This document shows positions 1-7,423 of a stretch of DNA of 10,688 nucleotides, piece after piece. Numbering within the stretch: the stretch's first letter is position 1; every line of letters starts with the position of its first letter. This DNA comes from JBDTCS01 sp039923455. GTDB lineage: Bacteria; Bacteroidota; Ignavibacteria; Palsa-1295. The notes beneath the pieces are model-generated. The model was not told where the DNA came from. It made no database searches and saw only the letters and a list, made by a program, of their open reading frames with translations. Where the stretch lies: assembly GCA_039923455.1 (NCBI GenBank), contig JBDTCS010000208.1:1-10688 (forward strand). The letters run 5' to 3'. Position numbers and translations under genes: made by a program.

Positions 1-182
1 TAGTGCAATCGCTTACGCAGTTCGATATATTAGCTGCCGCTCAGCGGTATCTCCATCCGGATCAGATGACAATCGCCGTCAGTGGCAACACCTCTGCGCT
101 CAGTTCAGCCATGTCGGAATTCGGTGAGGTGATGATATTCGACGCAGAGGGAGTACTACTCGATACGATCGCACAATTGTAA
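1..182 (+). CDS. M16 family (insulinase/pitrilysin-like) peptidase, C-terminal fragment
   Basis: Only the last 59 codons are present; the frame is open from base 3 to the TAA at 180-182, and the gene begins upstream of the window. The tail reads as the end of the second M16 domain. A helix (DILAAAQRYLHPDQ) is followed by a strand of the type TIAVSGN, then an EFGEV segment and the closing strand FDAEGVLLD. M16 processing-protease domains end this way (helix, 'yl.Pd...ivvvGd', 'l..fG.v...d..G'). The zinc-binding HxxEH motif lies in the N-terminal half of such proteins and cannot be seen here, so this could be a catalytic or an inactive partner subunit. The gap to the ATPase gene downstream is 54 bp with no terminator, so co-transcription is possible. 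The family is fairly secure from the tail pattern; activity is unknown. Confidence 0.72.
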   Translation, partial: VQSLTQFDILAAAQRYLHPDQMTIAVSGNTSALSSAMSEFGEVMIFDAEGVLLDTIAQL

Positions 183-236
183 GCGCGAACAAGTACACAT
201 CCGAAAAAGCTGAACAAGAAATAGAAACGTTGAACA

Positions 237-1232
237 ATGGCATCTCAGAATATGCAAGGTAAGGAGATCGAGTCCGCAAAGGCGCTGGTCGGGAAATATC
301 ACGCGGTGAAACGCGAGGTGGCGAAGGTCATTGTGGGTCAGGAAGAAATTATTGACCAATTGATGATCGCGTTACTCGCGCGAGGACATTGTCTTTTGAT
401 TGGTGTGCCGGGACTCGCAAAGACACTTCTCATTCGCACGCTCTCGGATGTGCTTGATCTGCAGTTCAGCCGAATTCAGTTCACACCGGATCTGATGCCG
501 ACCGATATTACGGGCACCGAAATTCTCGAAGAGAATATTTCGACCGGTGGCAAGGAATTTCGCTTTATTCGCGGGCCGATTTTTGCGAACATGATTCTTG
601 CCGATGAAATTAATCGCACCCCACCGAAAACACAGGCAGCACTACTCGAGGCGATGCAAGAGCATCGCGTCACTGCGGCGAACATGACCTATCAATTGGA
701 GGAGCCATTCTTCGTGCTCGCAACGCAAAATCCGATCGAGCAAGAAGGCACGTATCCATTGCCCGAAGCGCAACTCGATCGATTCATGCTCAACCTCTGG
801 CTCGATTATCCATCGGAAGCGGAGGAGATACAGATTGTCAAGAGTACGACGAGCAATGTTTATCCAACGCTGAACAAAGTAATGAGTGGCGCTGAGATTT
901 GCGAATTTCAAGAGTTGGTACGCAGCGTACCTGTGGCGGATAATGTTATCGAGTATGCTGTACGACTGGTCGCGAAGACGCGTGCAAAGCGTGCAGGTGC
1001 GCCCGACTATATTTCGAATTATGTTAGCTATGGAGCAGGACCTCGTGCGTCGCAGTATCTCATTCTCGGTGCCAAAGTTCGAGCGCTCTTAGGTGGCAGC
1101 TTCACGCCATCGATCGAAGATGTGAAAGCGCTTGCTGTGCCGGTCTTGCGTCACCGCATCATCACGAATTTCAATGCGGAAGCAGCATCGGTCACGACAG
1201 TCTCGCTCATCGAACGCTTAATAGCTGGATGA
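237..1232 (+). CDS. MoxR-type AAA+ ATPase
   Basis: A 331-residue cytoplasmic AAA+ ATPase of the MoxR class (AAA_3 core plus lid), the usual length. Visible motifs: Walker A GVPGLAKT at 56-63, Walker B MILADE at 119-124 followed by INRTPPKTQAALLEAMQE, sensor 1 in LATQNP (Asn165), the EGTYPLPEAQLDRF stretch at 170-183 holding the arginine-finger region, and GPRAS at 268-272 as sensor 2 in the lid. MoxR proteins are thought to act as chaperones that mature or remodel partners, commonly proteins with a VWA (MIDAS) domain. A VWA protein is encoded two genes downstream, so it is the likely partner (inference). The ATG at 237 has an A-rich leader and no Shine-Dalgarno sequence; an in-frame ATG at 252 is the only close alternative. 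The stop overlaps the next start by ATGA, which implies translational coupling to the protease gene. Confidence 0.95.
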   Translation: MASQNMQGKEIESAKALVGKYHAVKREVAKVIVGQEEIIDQLMIALLARGHCLLIGVPGLAKTLLIRTLSDVLDLQFSRIQFTPDLMPTDITGTEILEENISTGGKEFRFIRGPIFANMILADEINRTPPKTQAALLEAMQEHRVTAANMTYQLEEPFFVLATQNPIEQEGTYPLPEAQLDRFMLNLWLDYPSEAEEIQIVKSTTSNVYPTLNKVMSGAEICEFQELVRSVPVADNVIEYAVRLVAKTRAKRAGAPDYISNYVSYGAGPRASQYLILGAKVRALLGGSFTPSIEDVKALAVPVLRHRIITNFNAEAASVTTVSLIERLIAG

Positions 1233-3331
1233 TCCCAAGCAGCAACGAGATTCGGTTCATAGCTAACGGCAAGTTCGTATTTGGCGGACTTGCGCTTTGC
1301 ATTTGGTTGTGCCTGAGTGTTATCTGTTCTCATGTTGCGTTTGCGCAGTCCACACAGAAAGTTTGGATTGAGTTTTCGGATAAGGCAATTGCTTCGCATG
1401 ATTTCATCGCTGGCAATCCGATCTACGATTCCGCATGCAGTAGAATTTCGATAAGAGCGCTTGCACGTCGGCAGCGCGCAATGCATGCAGAAGGTTCTTC
1501 CAATCTTATAACACTCGAAGATGCACCGATCGTCGAGAGTTATTTGGATTGGATTCGCGCGATGGGAATCGTGCCGCTCGCAATTTCGCGATGGACCAAT
1601 TCCGTTAGCGCCGAGATTACCGATCAACAATTACGCGCATTGCGAACCCTCAGCTTCGTGAAGCGAATCCAACCGGTTCTTGGCAGACCGATTGAGCTAC
1701 CACAACCCTATTCGCAGATTCGGACGCAAGCACAACCCGACATTGCAGTTTCGAAGAATCGCGTAAAGCTCAGCGCCGTTGATTGCCACTATGATTCGAT
1801 CATCTATCATTACGGTCTCGCACTTGGTCAGCTAACCCGCATCAACGTTCCGCCACTTCACGCGATGGGCTTTGATGCGAGTGGTGTGCTGCTTGGTTTT
1901 TTCGATACAGGTTTTCGTTGGCGCGTGATGGATGCTGTGAAGACTCGTCACATCCTGAGCGAATACGATTACGTTTTCCGAGATACGCTCACCGCGAACG
2001 AAGCCGATGACGATCCAGGGCAGGATAATCATGGATCAAGCGTGCTTAGTGCAGCAACGAGTTACTTGCCGGATAGCCTCGTTGGTCCTGCGTACAATGC
2101 AGATATCATGCTCGCGAAGACAGAAGACCTTCGCACAGAGACTCCGAAAGAAGAAGACAATTACGCTGAGGCGCTTGAGGTGATGGAAGCAAAAGGTGTG
2201 GACGTTACTTCGTGCTCGCTCGGATATTTTTATTTTGATAGTGGCTATGTCAGTCACAATTATTCCGACATGACCGGCACGGTTACCATTGCAGCCCGCG
2301 CTGCAAGTCATGCAGCAAAGCTCGGCGTGTTGATGGTCGATGCAATGGGAAACAACGGAGCGCAAACCTATTCGCACATGATCACGCCCGGTGACGCGGA
2401 TGGTATCATTTCCGTTGGTGCGCTAAACCTTTCGGATACGATCACTGATTTCAGCGCACGTGGGCCTACGTTCGATGGGCGATTAAAGCCCGAGATATGT
2501 GCTCCAGGACTGCAAGTGCAATTGAGTTCTGTCGATGGAGCTTTTTTTGGTGGCACAGGTACGTCGTTCGCAACACCACTCGTATCTAGTGCATGTGCGC
2601 TGATTATGCAAACGCATCCGGAAGCAACGGCCCAACAAATTCGTGCTGCTGTCATGAAGACAGGTTCGCATGCTTCGCTGCCAGACACTGCTTACGGCTG
2701 GGGCAAAATCAACGCGTATGCCGCGGCGCTGGAGCTCGGTACGATTATCGGTCCTCCCAAGACGACTCTGCTCGGCAATGGTTCACACGTGTGCGTCGCG
2801 ATGGCGGCAAAGGATTCGATTCATTCAGGACGCATTATTTATTCGATCGGCGATTTTGGACCACTCGATCATTATGTCCAACTGTTGCCGGCACAAGATT
2901 CGAACTTGTACTACGCAGATTTTCCTGCGTTGCCAACAGGTACTAAAATTCGATATGTCGTCGAGGCGAAGGATGGTGCTGACACTGTAACCTATTTGCC
3001 ACGCGATGCACCGCATCACGTGTTCAGTTTTAACGTGAAGGATTCGTCGCTCTCCGTGCAGAACGTCGAGGTGCATGCTGCTGATCTCGGGCTTTCGCCA
3101 AATCCGGCATGGTCGAGTCTGCATGCGTTTACCGCATCGCAACAATCCGGAAAGCTTACGATCATTGATGTAGCCGGACGGGAGATGATGAGTCAAAGTA
3201 TCTCGGCAGGGTTTCACGATCAAGAATTACGTATCGATGCGCTTGCATCCGGTACATACTATGTCCGCTTCGATGGTGGTTCGCCCGGCAATGCTTTTTC
3301 CGCACAGCAAAAATTAGTCGTCATTCATTGA
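1229..3331 (+). CDS. Secreted subtilisin-like S8 serine protease with T9SS sorting domain
   Basis: A 700-residue exported serine protease. Residues 1-39 form a signal peptide (hydrophobic core about 18-37, likely cleavage after AFA). Residues 43-152 are the prodomain typical of Bacteroidota S8 peptidases, with KVWIEFSDK, an 'S-x-RAL-x-RR' motif at 74-81 and SRWTNSVSAE near 120-129. The catalytic triad looks intact: Asp226 (FFDTGF), His268 (DNHGSS) and Ser446 (GTGTSFATP), with oxyanion Asn375 (GNNG). A beta-sandwich-like region covers about 510-605. Residues 612-700 look like a T9SS type A sorting domain (LGLSPNPAW, then IIDVAGREM, LASGTYYVRF and a final QKLVVIH), so the product probably crosses the outer membrane by type IX secretion and is cell-attached or released. 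The start overlaps the ATPase stop (ATGA), and the BatA gene follows after 17 bp. A protease between moxR and a VWA gene is unusual. Substrate unknown. Confidence 0.93.
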   Translation: MIPSSNEIRFIANGKFVFGGLALCIWLCLSVICSHVAFAQSTQKVWIEFSDKAIASHDFIAGNPIYDSACSRISIRALARRQRAMHAEGSSNLITLEDAPIVESYLDWIRAMGIVPLAISRWTNSVSAEITDQQLRALRTLSFVKRIQPVLGRPIELPQPYSQIRTQAQPDIAVSKNRVKLSAVDCHYDSIIYHYGLALGQLTRINVPPLHAMGFDASGVLLGFFDTGFRWRVMDAVKTRHILSEYDYVFRDTLTANEADDDPGQDNHGSSVLSAATSYLPDSLVGPAYNADIMLAKTEDLRTETPKEEDNYAEALEVMEAKGVDVTSCSLGYFYFDSGYVSHNYSDMTGTVTIAARAASHAAKLGVLMVDAMGNNGAQTYSHMITPGDADGIISVGALNLSDTITDFSARGPTFDGRLKPEICAPGLQVQLSSVDGAFFGGTGTSFATPLVSSACALIMQTHPEATAQQIRAAVMKTGSHASLPDTAYGWGKINAYAAALELGTIIGPPKTTLLGNGSHVCVAMAAKDSIHSGRIIYSIGDFGPLDHYVQLLPAQDSNLYYADFPALPTGTKIRYVVEAKDGADTVTYLPRDAPHHVFSFNVKDSSLSVQNVEVHAADLGLSPNPAWSSLHAFTASQQSGKLTIIDVAGREMMSQSISAGFHDQELRIDALASGTYYVRFDGGSPGNAFSAQQKLVVIH

Positions 3332-3348
3332 TCCGGCCAATCATTTAG

Positions 3349-5604
3349 ATGACGTTTCTCAACCCCTTTGTGCTCTTCGGACTTTTTGCGGCATCGCTAC
3401 CGGTGCTCTTTCACTTGTTCGCGCAGCGCAAAGCAAGACGAGTGGAATTCACATCACTCCGATTTTTGAAAAAGCTCGAACGCAGTTCGATGCGGACCGC
3501 AAAGCTCCGACAGCTTTTGCTTTTGATCATTCGTACTCTCTTGATCATCGCTGTCGTGATGGCCTTTGCAAGGCCGGCGCTTAAAGGTTACTTGGGAAGT
3601 TTCTTTGGATCGTCGCATGCAAGTTCGACGCTCGTATTCTTAGTCGATAACTCTGCAAGCATGTCACGCTCAGACGAGCGGGGTGAGCTGCTCAAGCAAT
3701 CGAAAGATGCTGCGCATGATATCGCGGCATTAATGGAGGATGGCGACGAGGCGGTGATCTTGCCGCTTGCCTCGATCCTGCATGGTGGCTCGATTCCACA
3801 ATTCATTCACGGCAGGCAAGATGTACTGAAAGCCATCGGAGATCTCCATCTCGATTATCGACCCGCCGAGCTTGCCGATGGATTTCGAATGGCGAGTACC
3901 GTATTGGCGAAGTCGCTCAATGTGAATAAGGAAATTTATCTTTTGACCGATGGGCAGGCTCGCAATCTAAAAGAACGTGATGGACTTGCGATCGCGAACG
4001 CGGACACAATCAAGCGTAAGTCTAACACTCCTGATTCGGCGACGGCGCAAAATCTGAAATTGTTTGATGATCGAACTAAGTTGTTTTATGCGCAACTTGG
4101 TTCGGGTGAAACGGGTGGGGGAGTGAATCTTTCCATCGATTCTCTAAAGCCGATCACGACAATCTTTGAACCTGGTCGCCCTATCGAATTCGAGGCATGG
4201 ATTCGTAACACGATGGAAGTTGCTTCGCCTGGTGCTGCGATCTGGTTGTATTACAATGACGAGCGTGTCGCACAACGGACGATTCCTGCAGTCGCACCAC
4301 ATCAATCCGAACGTATCACGATCGCTGCACCGCCGAGAAACGCCGGGACCGTCGCTGTTCGACTCGAACTGGAGCCCGACGCGCTGCCATTTGATAATAA
4401 GCGATTTGCAGTTTTGACAGTGCCCGCAACCCGCCACATTGGGATCTTTGTGCAGAACCCGGGGGACATGATCTTCCTGCGGCTTGCACTCGAACAATCT
4501 TTAGGTGAAGGCGGTACGCAATCCTTCACAACAGAATTTCGTAAGCTCGATGAGATTCGCACACTCGCTGCGACGGGTGCACGTTATGACGGCGTGATTG
4601 TCGGAGTCTCGGGTGCAGGACTCGCGCAAGAAGATGCAGATGCTTTGCACAACTATGTTACATCCGGTCATGGCGTCGCGCTATTTCTTTTGCAGGGTCT
4701 GGATATTCCCACGTTCAACTCCCAAACCGCAGTGCGCTTAGGGATCCCAAATATTGAAGCCAAGCAAGGAACACCGAACGACAACGAGCACTATGCAAGT
4801 TTTGCGCAAATCGATTTTTCGCATCCGTTCTTTTCCGGCATGTTCGAATCGACGCAATCGGGCGAGAATGTATTGAGAGGAATCGAGTCGCCACATTTCT
4901 TTGAGTATTATGCTCTGGCCAAAGGGCGCTCTCTCACGCTGCTCAAGCTCTCGACAGGTGTTCCGTTCTTGAGTGAGTTCGAGATAGCCAAAAGTAAGAT
5001 GCTCGTGTTTTCTGCGCCACCGAATCTTGCGTTTAGCGACATGCCTCGCAAAAGCATTTTCTTACCGCTGATGCGTCGTGCAGCCGCCTACATCTGCTCG
5101 ATCCGCTCGACCGACGAGAACAATCTGAGCACGTTTTTGACGACAGAGCCCTTCGATGTCCCTTTGCCGCTCCTCTCTGGAGAGCAACCGGGCTCCACGG
5201 TGCTGATCAAATCTCCGGACGGTACATTTAGGGCGCCGGTCTTAGCTGATGCTCTTGGGCGTATGCGCGTGCACCTGGATGCTGCCGGTTCGGTGGGCAA
5301 CTATGGCGTCTATCGCGATGCCGAAGCGAAGGATCAGATAGGGGCTTTTGCGGTGAATATTCAGAGCGACGAATCGGACCTGACACCCGCGACTCCAGCC
5401 GAAACCAAGGCCTTCCTCGCCAAGCGTATGAGCAAACCTGAATCGATCATCACCATCGATCCTGCTAAGAAAGGACTCGCCGAGCGCATTCTGCAGTCGC
5501 GCTTTGGTGTTGAACTTTGGCAATCGTTTCTCTGGGCTGCACTCATCCTCGCGCTCCTCGAGATGCTCATCGCTCGCGAGGCCAAGAATACAGTTCTACC
5601 GTAG
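3349..5604 (+). CDS. BatA-domain / VWA-domain inner-membrane protein
   Basis: A 751-residue membrane protein. The N-terminus is the BatA double-transmembrane module: MTFLNPFVLFGLFAASLPVL (first membrane segment about 4-24), a short basic linker with RRVEFTSLRFL, and a second segment at about 54-73 followed by ARPAL. A VWA domain covers about 92-250, with an intact MIDAS-type DNSAS (Asp100, Ser102, Ser104) and the late LLTDGQ motif (Asp201). After a beta-rich region (260-360), residues 362-500 resemble a ThuA/glutaminase-like Rossmann fold (YDGVIVGVSGAGL, YVTSGHGVALFL) with no cysteine nucleophile. The closing part has FLPLMRRAAAYI, FAVNIQSDESDL (667-678) and a last membrane helix at about 724-742. 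This matches the long BatA-domain proteins of Bacteroidota, whose function is poorly known. The neighbouring MoxR ATPase is the expected partner. No Shine-Dalgarno sequence precedes the ATG. Confidence 0.9.
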   Translation: MTFLNPFVLFGLFAASLPVLFHLFAQRKARRVEFTSLRFLKKLERSSMRTAKLRQLLLLIIRTLLIIAVVMAFARPALKGYLGSFFGSSHASSTLVFLVDNSASMSRSDERGELLKQSKDAAHDIAALMEDGDEAVILPLASILHGGSIPQFIHGRQDVLKAIGDLHLDYRPAELADGFRMASTVLAKSLNVNKEIYLLTDGQARNLKERDGLAIANADTIKRKSNTPDSATAQNLKLFDDRTKLFYAQLGSGETGGGVNLSIDSLKPITTIFEPGRPIEFEAWIRNTMEVASPGAAIWLYYNDERVAQRTIPAVAPHQSERITIAAPPRNAGTVAVRLELEPDALPFDNKRFAVLTVPATRHIGIFVQNPGDMIFLRLALEQSLGEGGTQSFTTEFRKLDEIRTLAATGARYDGVIVGVSGAGLAQEDADALHNYVTSGHGVALFLLQGLDIPTFNSQTAVRLGIPNIEAKQGTPNDNEHYASFAQIDFSHPFFSGMFESTQSGENVLRGIESPHFFEYYALAKGRSLTLLKLSTGVPFLSEFEIAKSKMLVFSAPPNLAFSDMPRKSIFLPLMRRAAAYICSIRSTDENNLSTFLTTEPFDVPLPLLSGEQPGSTVLIKSPDGTFRAPVLADALGRMRVHLDAAGSVGNYGVYRDAEAKDQIGAFAVNIQSDESDLTPATPAETKAFLAKRMSKPESIITIDPAKKGLAERILQSRFGVELWQSFLWAALILALLEMLIAREAKNTVLP

Positions 5605-5654
5605 TCCCAGAACTCCTTTTCATTTCACACTTTACCGTCTACTCAAAGATGAAC

Positions 5655-5673
5655 CACAATTAACCAAATTGTG
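5655..5673. repeat. Short perfect inverted repeat downstream of the BatA gene
   Basis: CACAATT (5655-5661), a 5-base spacer AACCA, then AATTGTG (5667-5673). The arms are perfect but AT-rich, and the following bases (CATTCTTTCG) are only moderately T-rich. It could be a weak terminator for the upstream unit, an operator-like site for the lipoprotein promoter further on, or chance in AT-rich DNA. Confidence 0.35.
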
Positions 5674-5738
5674 CATTCTTTCGTGTATCAAACTATGTAG
5701 AAATGCGTTTATAAGTGTATAGAATACTGGCATTTGCT

Positions 5739-5768
5739 TTGATATAGGATCGCACAAGGCCATATATA
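5739..5768 (+). promoter_or_regulatory. Candidate housekeeping promoter for the lipoprotein gene
   Basis: The 198-bp gap after the BatA gene is visibly more AT-rich than the flanking genes and is the only long gap before the lipoprotein. TTGATA (5739-5744) is one mismatch from TTGACA. It is followed after 18 bp by TATATA (5763-5768) inside a TATATATTTTATAG run. Transcription would start around 5775 and leave a leader of under 30 bases before the ATG at 5803. A Bacteroidota-type TAnnTTTG element was not found with good spacing. The call rests on sequence match only. Confidence 0.38.
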
Positions 5769-5802
5769 TTTTATAGCTTCGATTGGAATAATTGATACCG
5801 TC

Positions 5803-7368
5803 ATGGATACCTCATCAAAGAATTTGAGAACTTTCGCAAAGAGCACATTGATGCTCTCGCTTGCGTTGGTCACTCTCGTCTCGATAGCGGGATGTTACAC
5901 ACAAGTTACTTCGGATCAAGGTGACTATTGGGGACACACAGGACGTGCGAAGCGTGAGAAGGTTGTCGTGGTTCAGCAGCAACCAACATACGATACCGTG
6001 CTGGCAAGCAATGCTTCTCCGGATGCCGTTGATACGATTTATGTCAATGATGATAGATCTCGCAACGACGCCGGCTATCAAGGTTCGGGGACGGTCGTTA
6101 ATAATTATTACAATACGGATCCGGGTTACTACGATGGATTCTATGGCTCGTCGTATCGTAGTGGCATAACCATTTCGATCGGCTACGGAAGCTTCGGTCG
6201 TTATTACGATCCATGGGGTTCGTATTATCACTCGTACTCGCCATACTATGCGAGTTCGTGGTATGATCCGTATGATTATTGGTATCATCGCGGCGGACGT
6301 TACAGCTACGATCCATATTATCCGTACCCACCAAGTCCGTTCTATAGCTGCTACGCACCGGTGTACGATCCATTTGATTTTTATTATCCATACTATGGTC
6401 GCGGTTATTATGGGGGCGGATATTACGGAGGTCGCGGATACTATGGCGATCGTGGGTACTACGGCGGACGAGATGGCTATAGCGGTTCGGGATCATCCGG
6501 CAATCATAAGATCGGTCGTGTTCGCGGTGGAGAAAGCCGTGGTACGAATGGACGCGGTTCAGGCACGGGCACAAGTGTAGGCCGCGGCGGGAACAATTCG
6601 CCTTCGGGTACTCGTCCGGGTGGATCAGGTCGCGTTGGCAGAGCTAACAGCGAGAACCTGCAAGTGCCAAGTACTACCGGCGTTTCGCAAACGGGTATGT
6701 CGCAGACAGGTGCGACGCAAACCGGAACGCACATTGACGCAAACAATTTGAATTCCGGTCAGCGCACTAACGATGGAAGAGCAGTATTGATCGGTAACAA
6801 CTCAGCACCGAGTGATCCGTCTTCAGTAAACTCAAGCACGAACGGCAATGTCACGAATGCGAATGTTACAAACGGAAATTCCGGTAATGTGCGAGTCGCG
6901 ACTGTACCGTCCGTGAATGCGCAAAGCTCCGGCACGCAAAGCTCCGGCACGCAAAGCGCTGGCACTCAAAACTTGAGCACACCTTCGAGCGCAACGACAC
7001 CGCAGCACCGCGTTGTCTACGTCAGAAGATCGGATGCACAAACGAATGCGGCACAGAACGTGGTCTCGGGTAACGATCCTTCGTTTCGCCGCGAGCGTGC
7101 AGCACAGGCTTCGCGAACCGAAACTGTTGGACGCAATTCAGAAACCTACAAGCCACAAGTCGCACGTCAAGCCGAGCCGCGTAGAGTAGAATCTTCGAGT
7201 GGATGGAGTGCACCTGCTTCATCGAGTGGTTCGACTTCGAATGGTGGCAACAATTCCGGTGGTAGCACGAATGGTGGTGGTAACACCAACGGCGGTGGCA
7301 ATAATGGTGGTGGCAACTCCGGTGGTGGAAGCTCGGATGGCGGCCGGTCTGTCGGTCGTAGCAGATAA
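5803..7368 (+). CDS. Low-complexity tyrosine- and glycine-rich lipoprotein, function unknown
   Basis: 521 residues. The N-terminus is a lipoprotein signal: Lys7/Arg9/Lys13, a hydrophobic core at 15-28 and lipobox SIAGC with Cys31 as the lipidated residue. Residues 32-95 are ordinary sequence (VVVVQQQ, VDTIYVNDD). Residues 101-230 hold about 39 tyrosines in 130 positions, with repeats such as YDPYYPY and GRGYYGGGYYGGRGYYGDRG. Residues 240-285 are RGG/GTG-rich. Residues 294-390 hold short tandem repeats (SQTG, TQTG, NVTN, QSSGT). Residues 400-462 are less repetitive and charged (VVYVRRSD, FRRERAAQ). The tail from 479 is NGG/GGGN repeats ending GRSVGRSR. I see no enzymatic domain. It is probably envelope-anchored and largely disordered; a surface, matrix or adhesive role is only a guess. 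A barrel-protein gene follows after 55 bp. No Shine-Dalgarno sequence precedes the ATG. Confidence 0.85.
   Translation: MDTSSKNLRTFAKSTLMLSLALVTLVSIAGCYTQVTSDQGDYWGHTGRAKREKVVVVQQQPTYDTVLASNASPDAVDTIYVNDDRSRNDAGYQGSGTVVNNYYNTDPGYYDGFYGSSYRSGITISIGYGSFGRYYDPWGSYYHSYSPYYASSWYDPYDYWYHRGGRYSYDPYYPYPPSPFYSCYAPVYDPFDFYYPYYGRGYYGGGYYGGRGYYGDRGYYGGRDGYSGSGSSGNHKIGRVRGGESRGTNGRGSGTGTSVGRGGNNSPSGTRPGGSGRVGRANSENLQVPSTTGVSQTGMSQTGATQTGTHIDANNLNSGQRTNDGRAVLIGNNSAPSDPSSVNSSTNGNVTNANVTNGNSGNVRVATVPSVNAQSSGTQSSGTQSAGTQNLSTPSSATTPQHRVVYVRRSDAQTNAAQNVVSGNDPSFRRERAAQASRTETVGRNSETYKPQVARQAEPRRVESSSGWSAPASSSGSTSNGGNNSGGSTNGGGNTNGGGNNGGGNSGGGSSDGGRSVGRSR
6682..6726 (+). repeat. Three in-frame 15-bp units coding for x-S/T-Q-T-G
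   Basis: Three consecutive 15-bp units encode VSQTG, MSQTG and ATQTG (residues 294-308). The DNA units differ at several positions, mostly third bases, so the repeat is diverged at DNA level while the peptide pattern is kept. It lies inside the low-complexity lipoprotein. Confidence 0.8.
6921..6980 (+). repeat. Four 15-bp tandem units coding for QSSGT-type pentapeptides
   Basis: GCAAAGCTCCGGCAC occurs twice in perfect tandem (6921-6935, 6936-6950). A third copy (6951-6965) has two substitutions and a fourth (6966-6980) is degenerate. They encode QSSGT, QSSGT, QSAGT and QNLST within the lipoprotein. The identical first two copies suggest recent slippage or unequal exchange; the unit keeps the reading frame. 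Confidence 0.88.
7240..7344 (+). repeat. Glycine/asparagine-rich repeat tract at the lipoprotein C-terminus
   Basis: Bases coding for residues 480-514 are built from GGTGG-type units with AAT/AAC codons, giving repeated N-G-G(-G) and S-G-G-G peptides. The strand is rich in GGTGGTGG motifs. It is a flexible, probably disordered tail. Confidence 0.75.
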
Positions 7369-7371
7369 ACT

Positions 7372-7395
7372 GCACTCCGAACAGTGCTAATTTTT
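7372..7395 (+). terminator. Candidate weak intrinsic terminator or attenuator after the lipoprotein gene
   Basis: Three bases after the lipoprotein stop, GCACT (7372-7376), a 6-base loop CCGAAC and AGTGC (7383-7387) form a perfect 5-bp stem. It is followed by TAATTTTT (7388-7395). The stem is short, so termination would be partial. It lies inside the 55-bp gap before the barrel-protein gene, where it could lower that gene's expression relative to the lipoprotein. Confidence 0.42.
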
Positions 7396-7423
7396 GGTAT
7401 ACGTTCGTCAGAATATTTTCGAA

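Noticed and set aside
1151..1630. 159-codon open frame on the - strand across the moxR/protease junction
   Set aside because: It is antisense to two well-supported genes, has a composition of Cys/Arg/His typical of shadow frames, and no recognisable domain.
5719..5726. TATAGAAT as a -10 element in the gap after the BatA gene
   Set aside because: The hexamer 17 bp upstream (TGTAGA region) matches the -35 consensus poorly, and the TTGATA/TATATA pair closer to the gene is better.
6098..6574. 158-codon - strand frame opposite the tyrosine-rich block (and similar ones at 5815-6288 and 7022-7375)
   Set aside because: The frames arise from the repetitive TAT/GGT composition of the sense gene and encode low-complexity Arg/Asp/His/Ile strings with no start context.
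6921..6980. Possible CRISPR-like repeat array
   Set aside because: Units are 15 bp, directly adjacent with no spacers, in frame with a coding sequence, and no cas gene is nearby.
7394..7423. TTG at 7394 as start of the barrel-protein gene
   Set aside because: It adds ten residues before a complete signal peptide and lies in the T-run of the putative terminator; the ATG at 7424 fits better.
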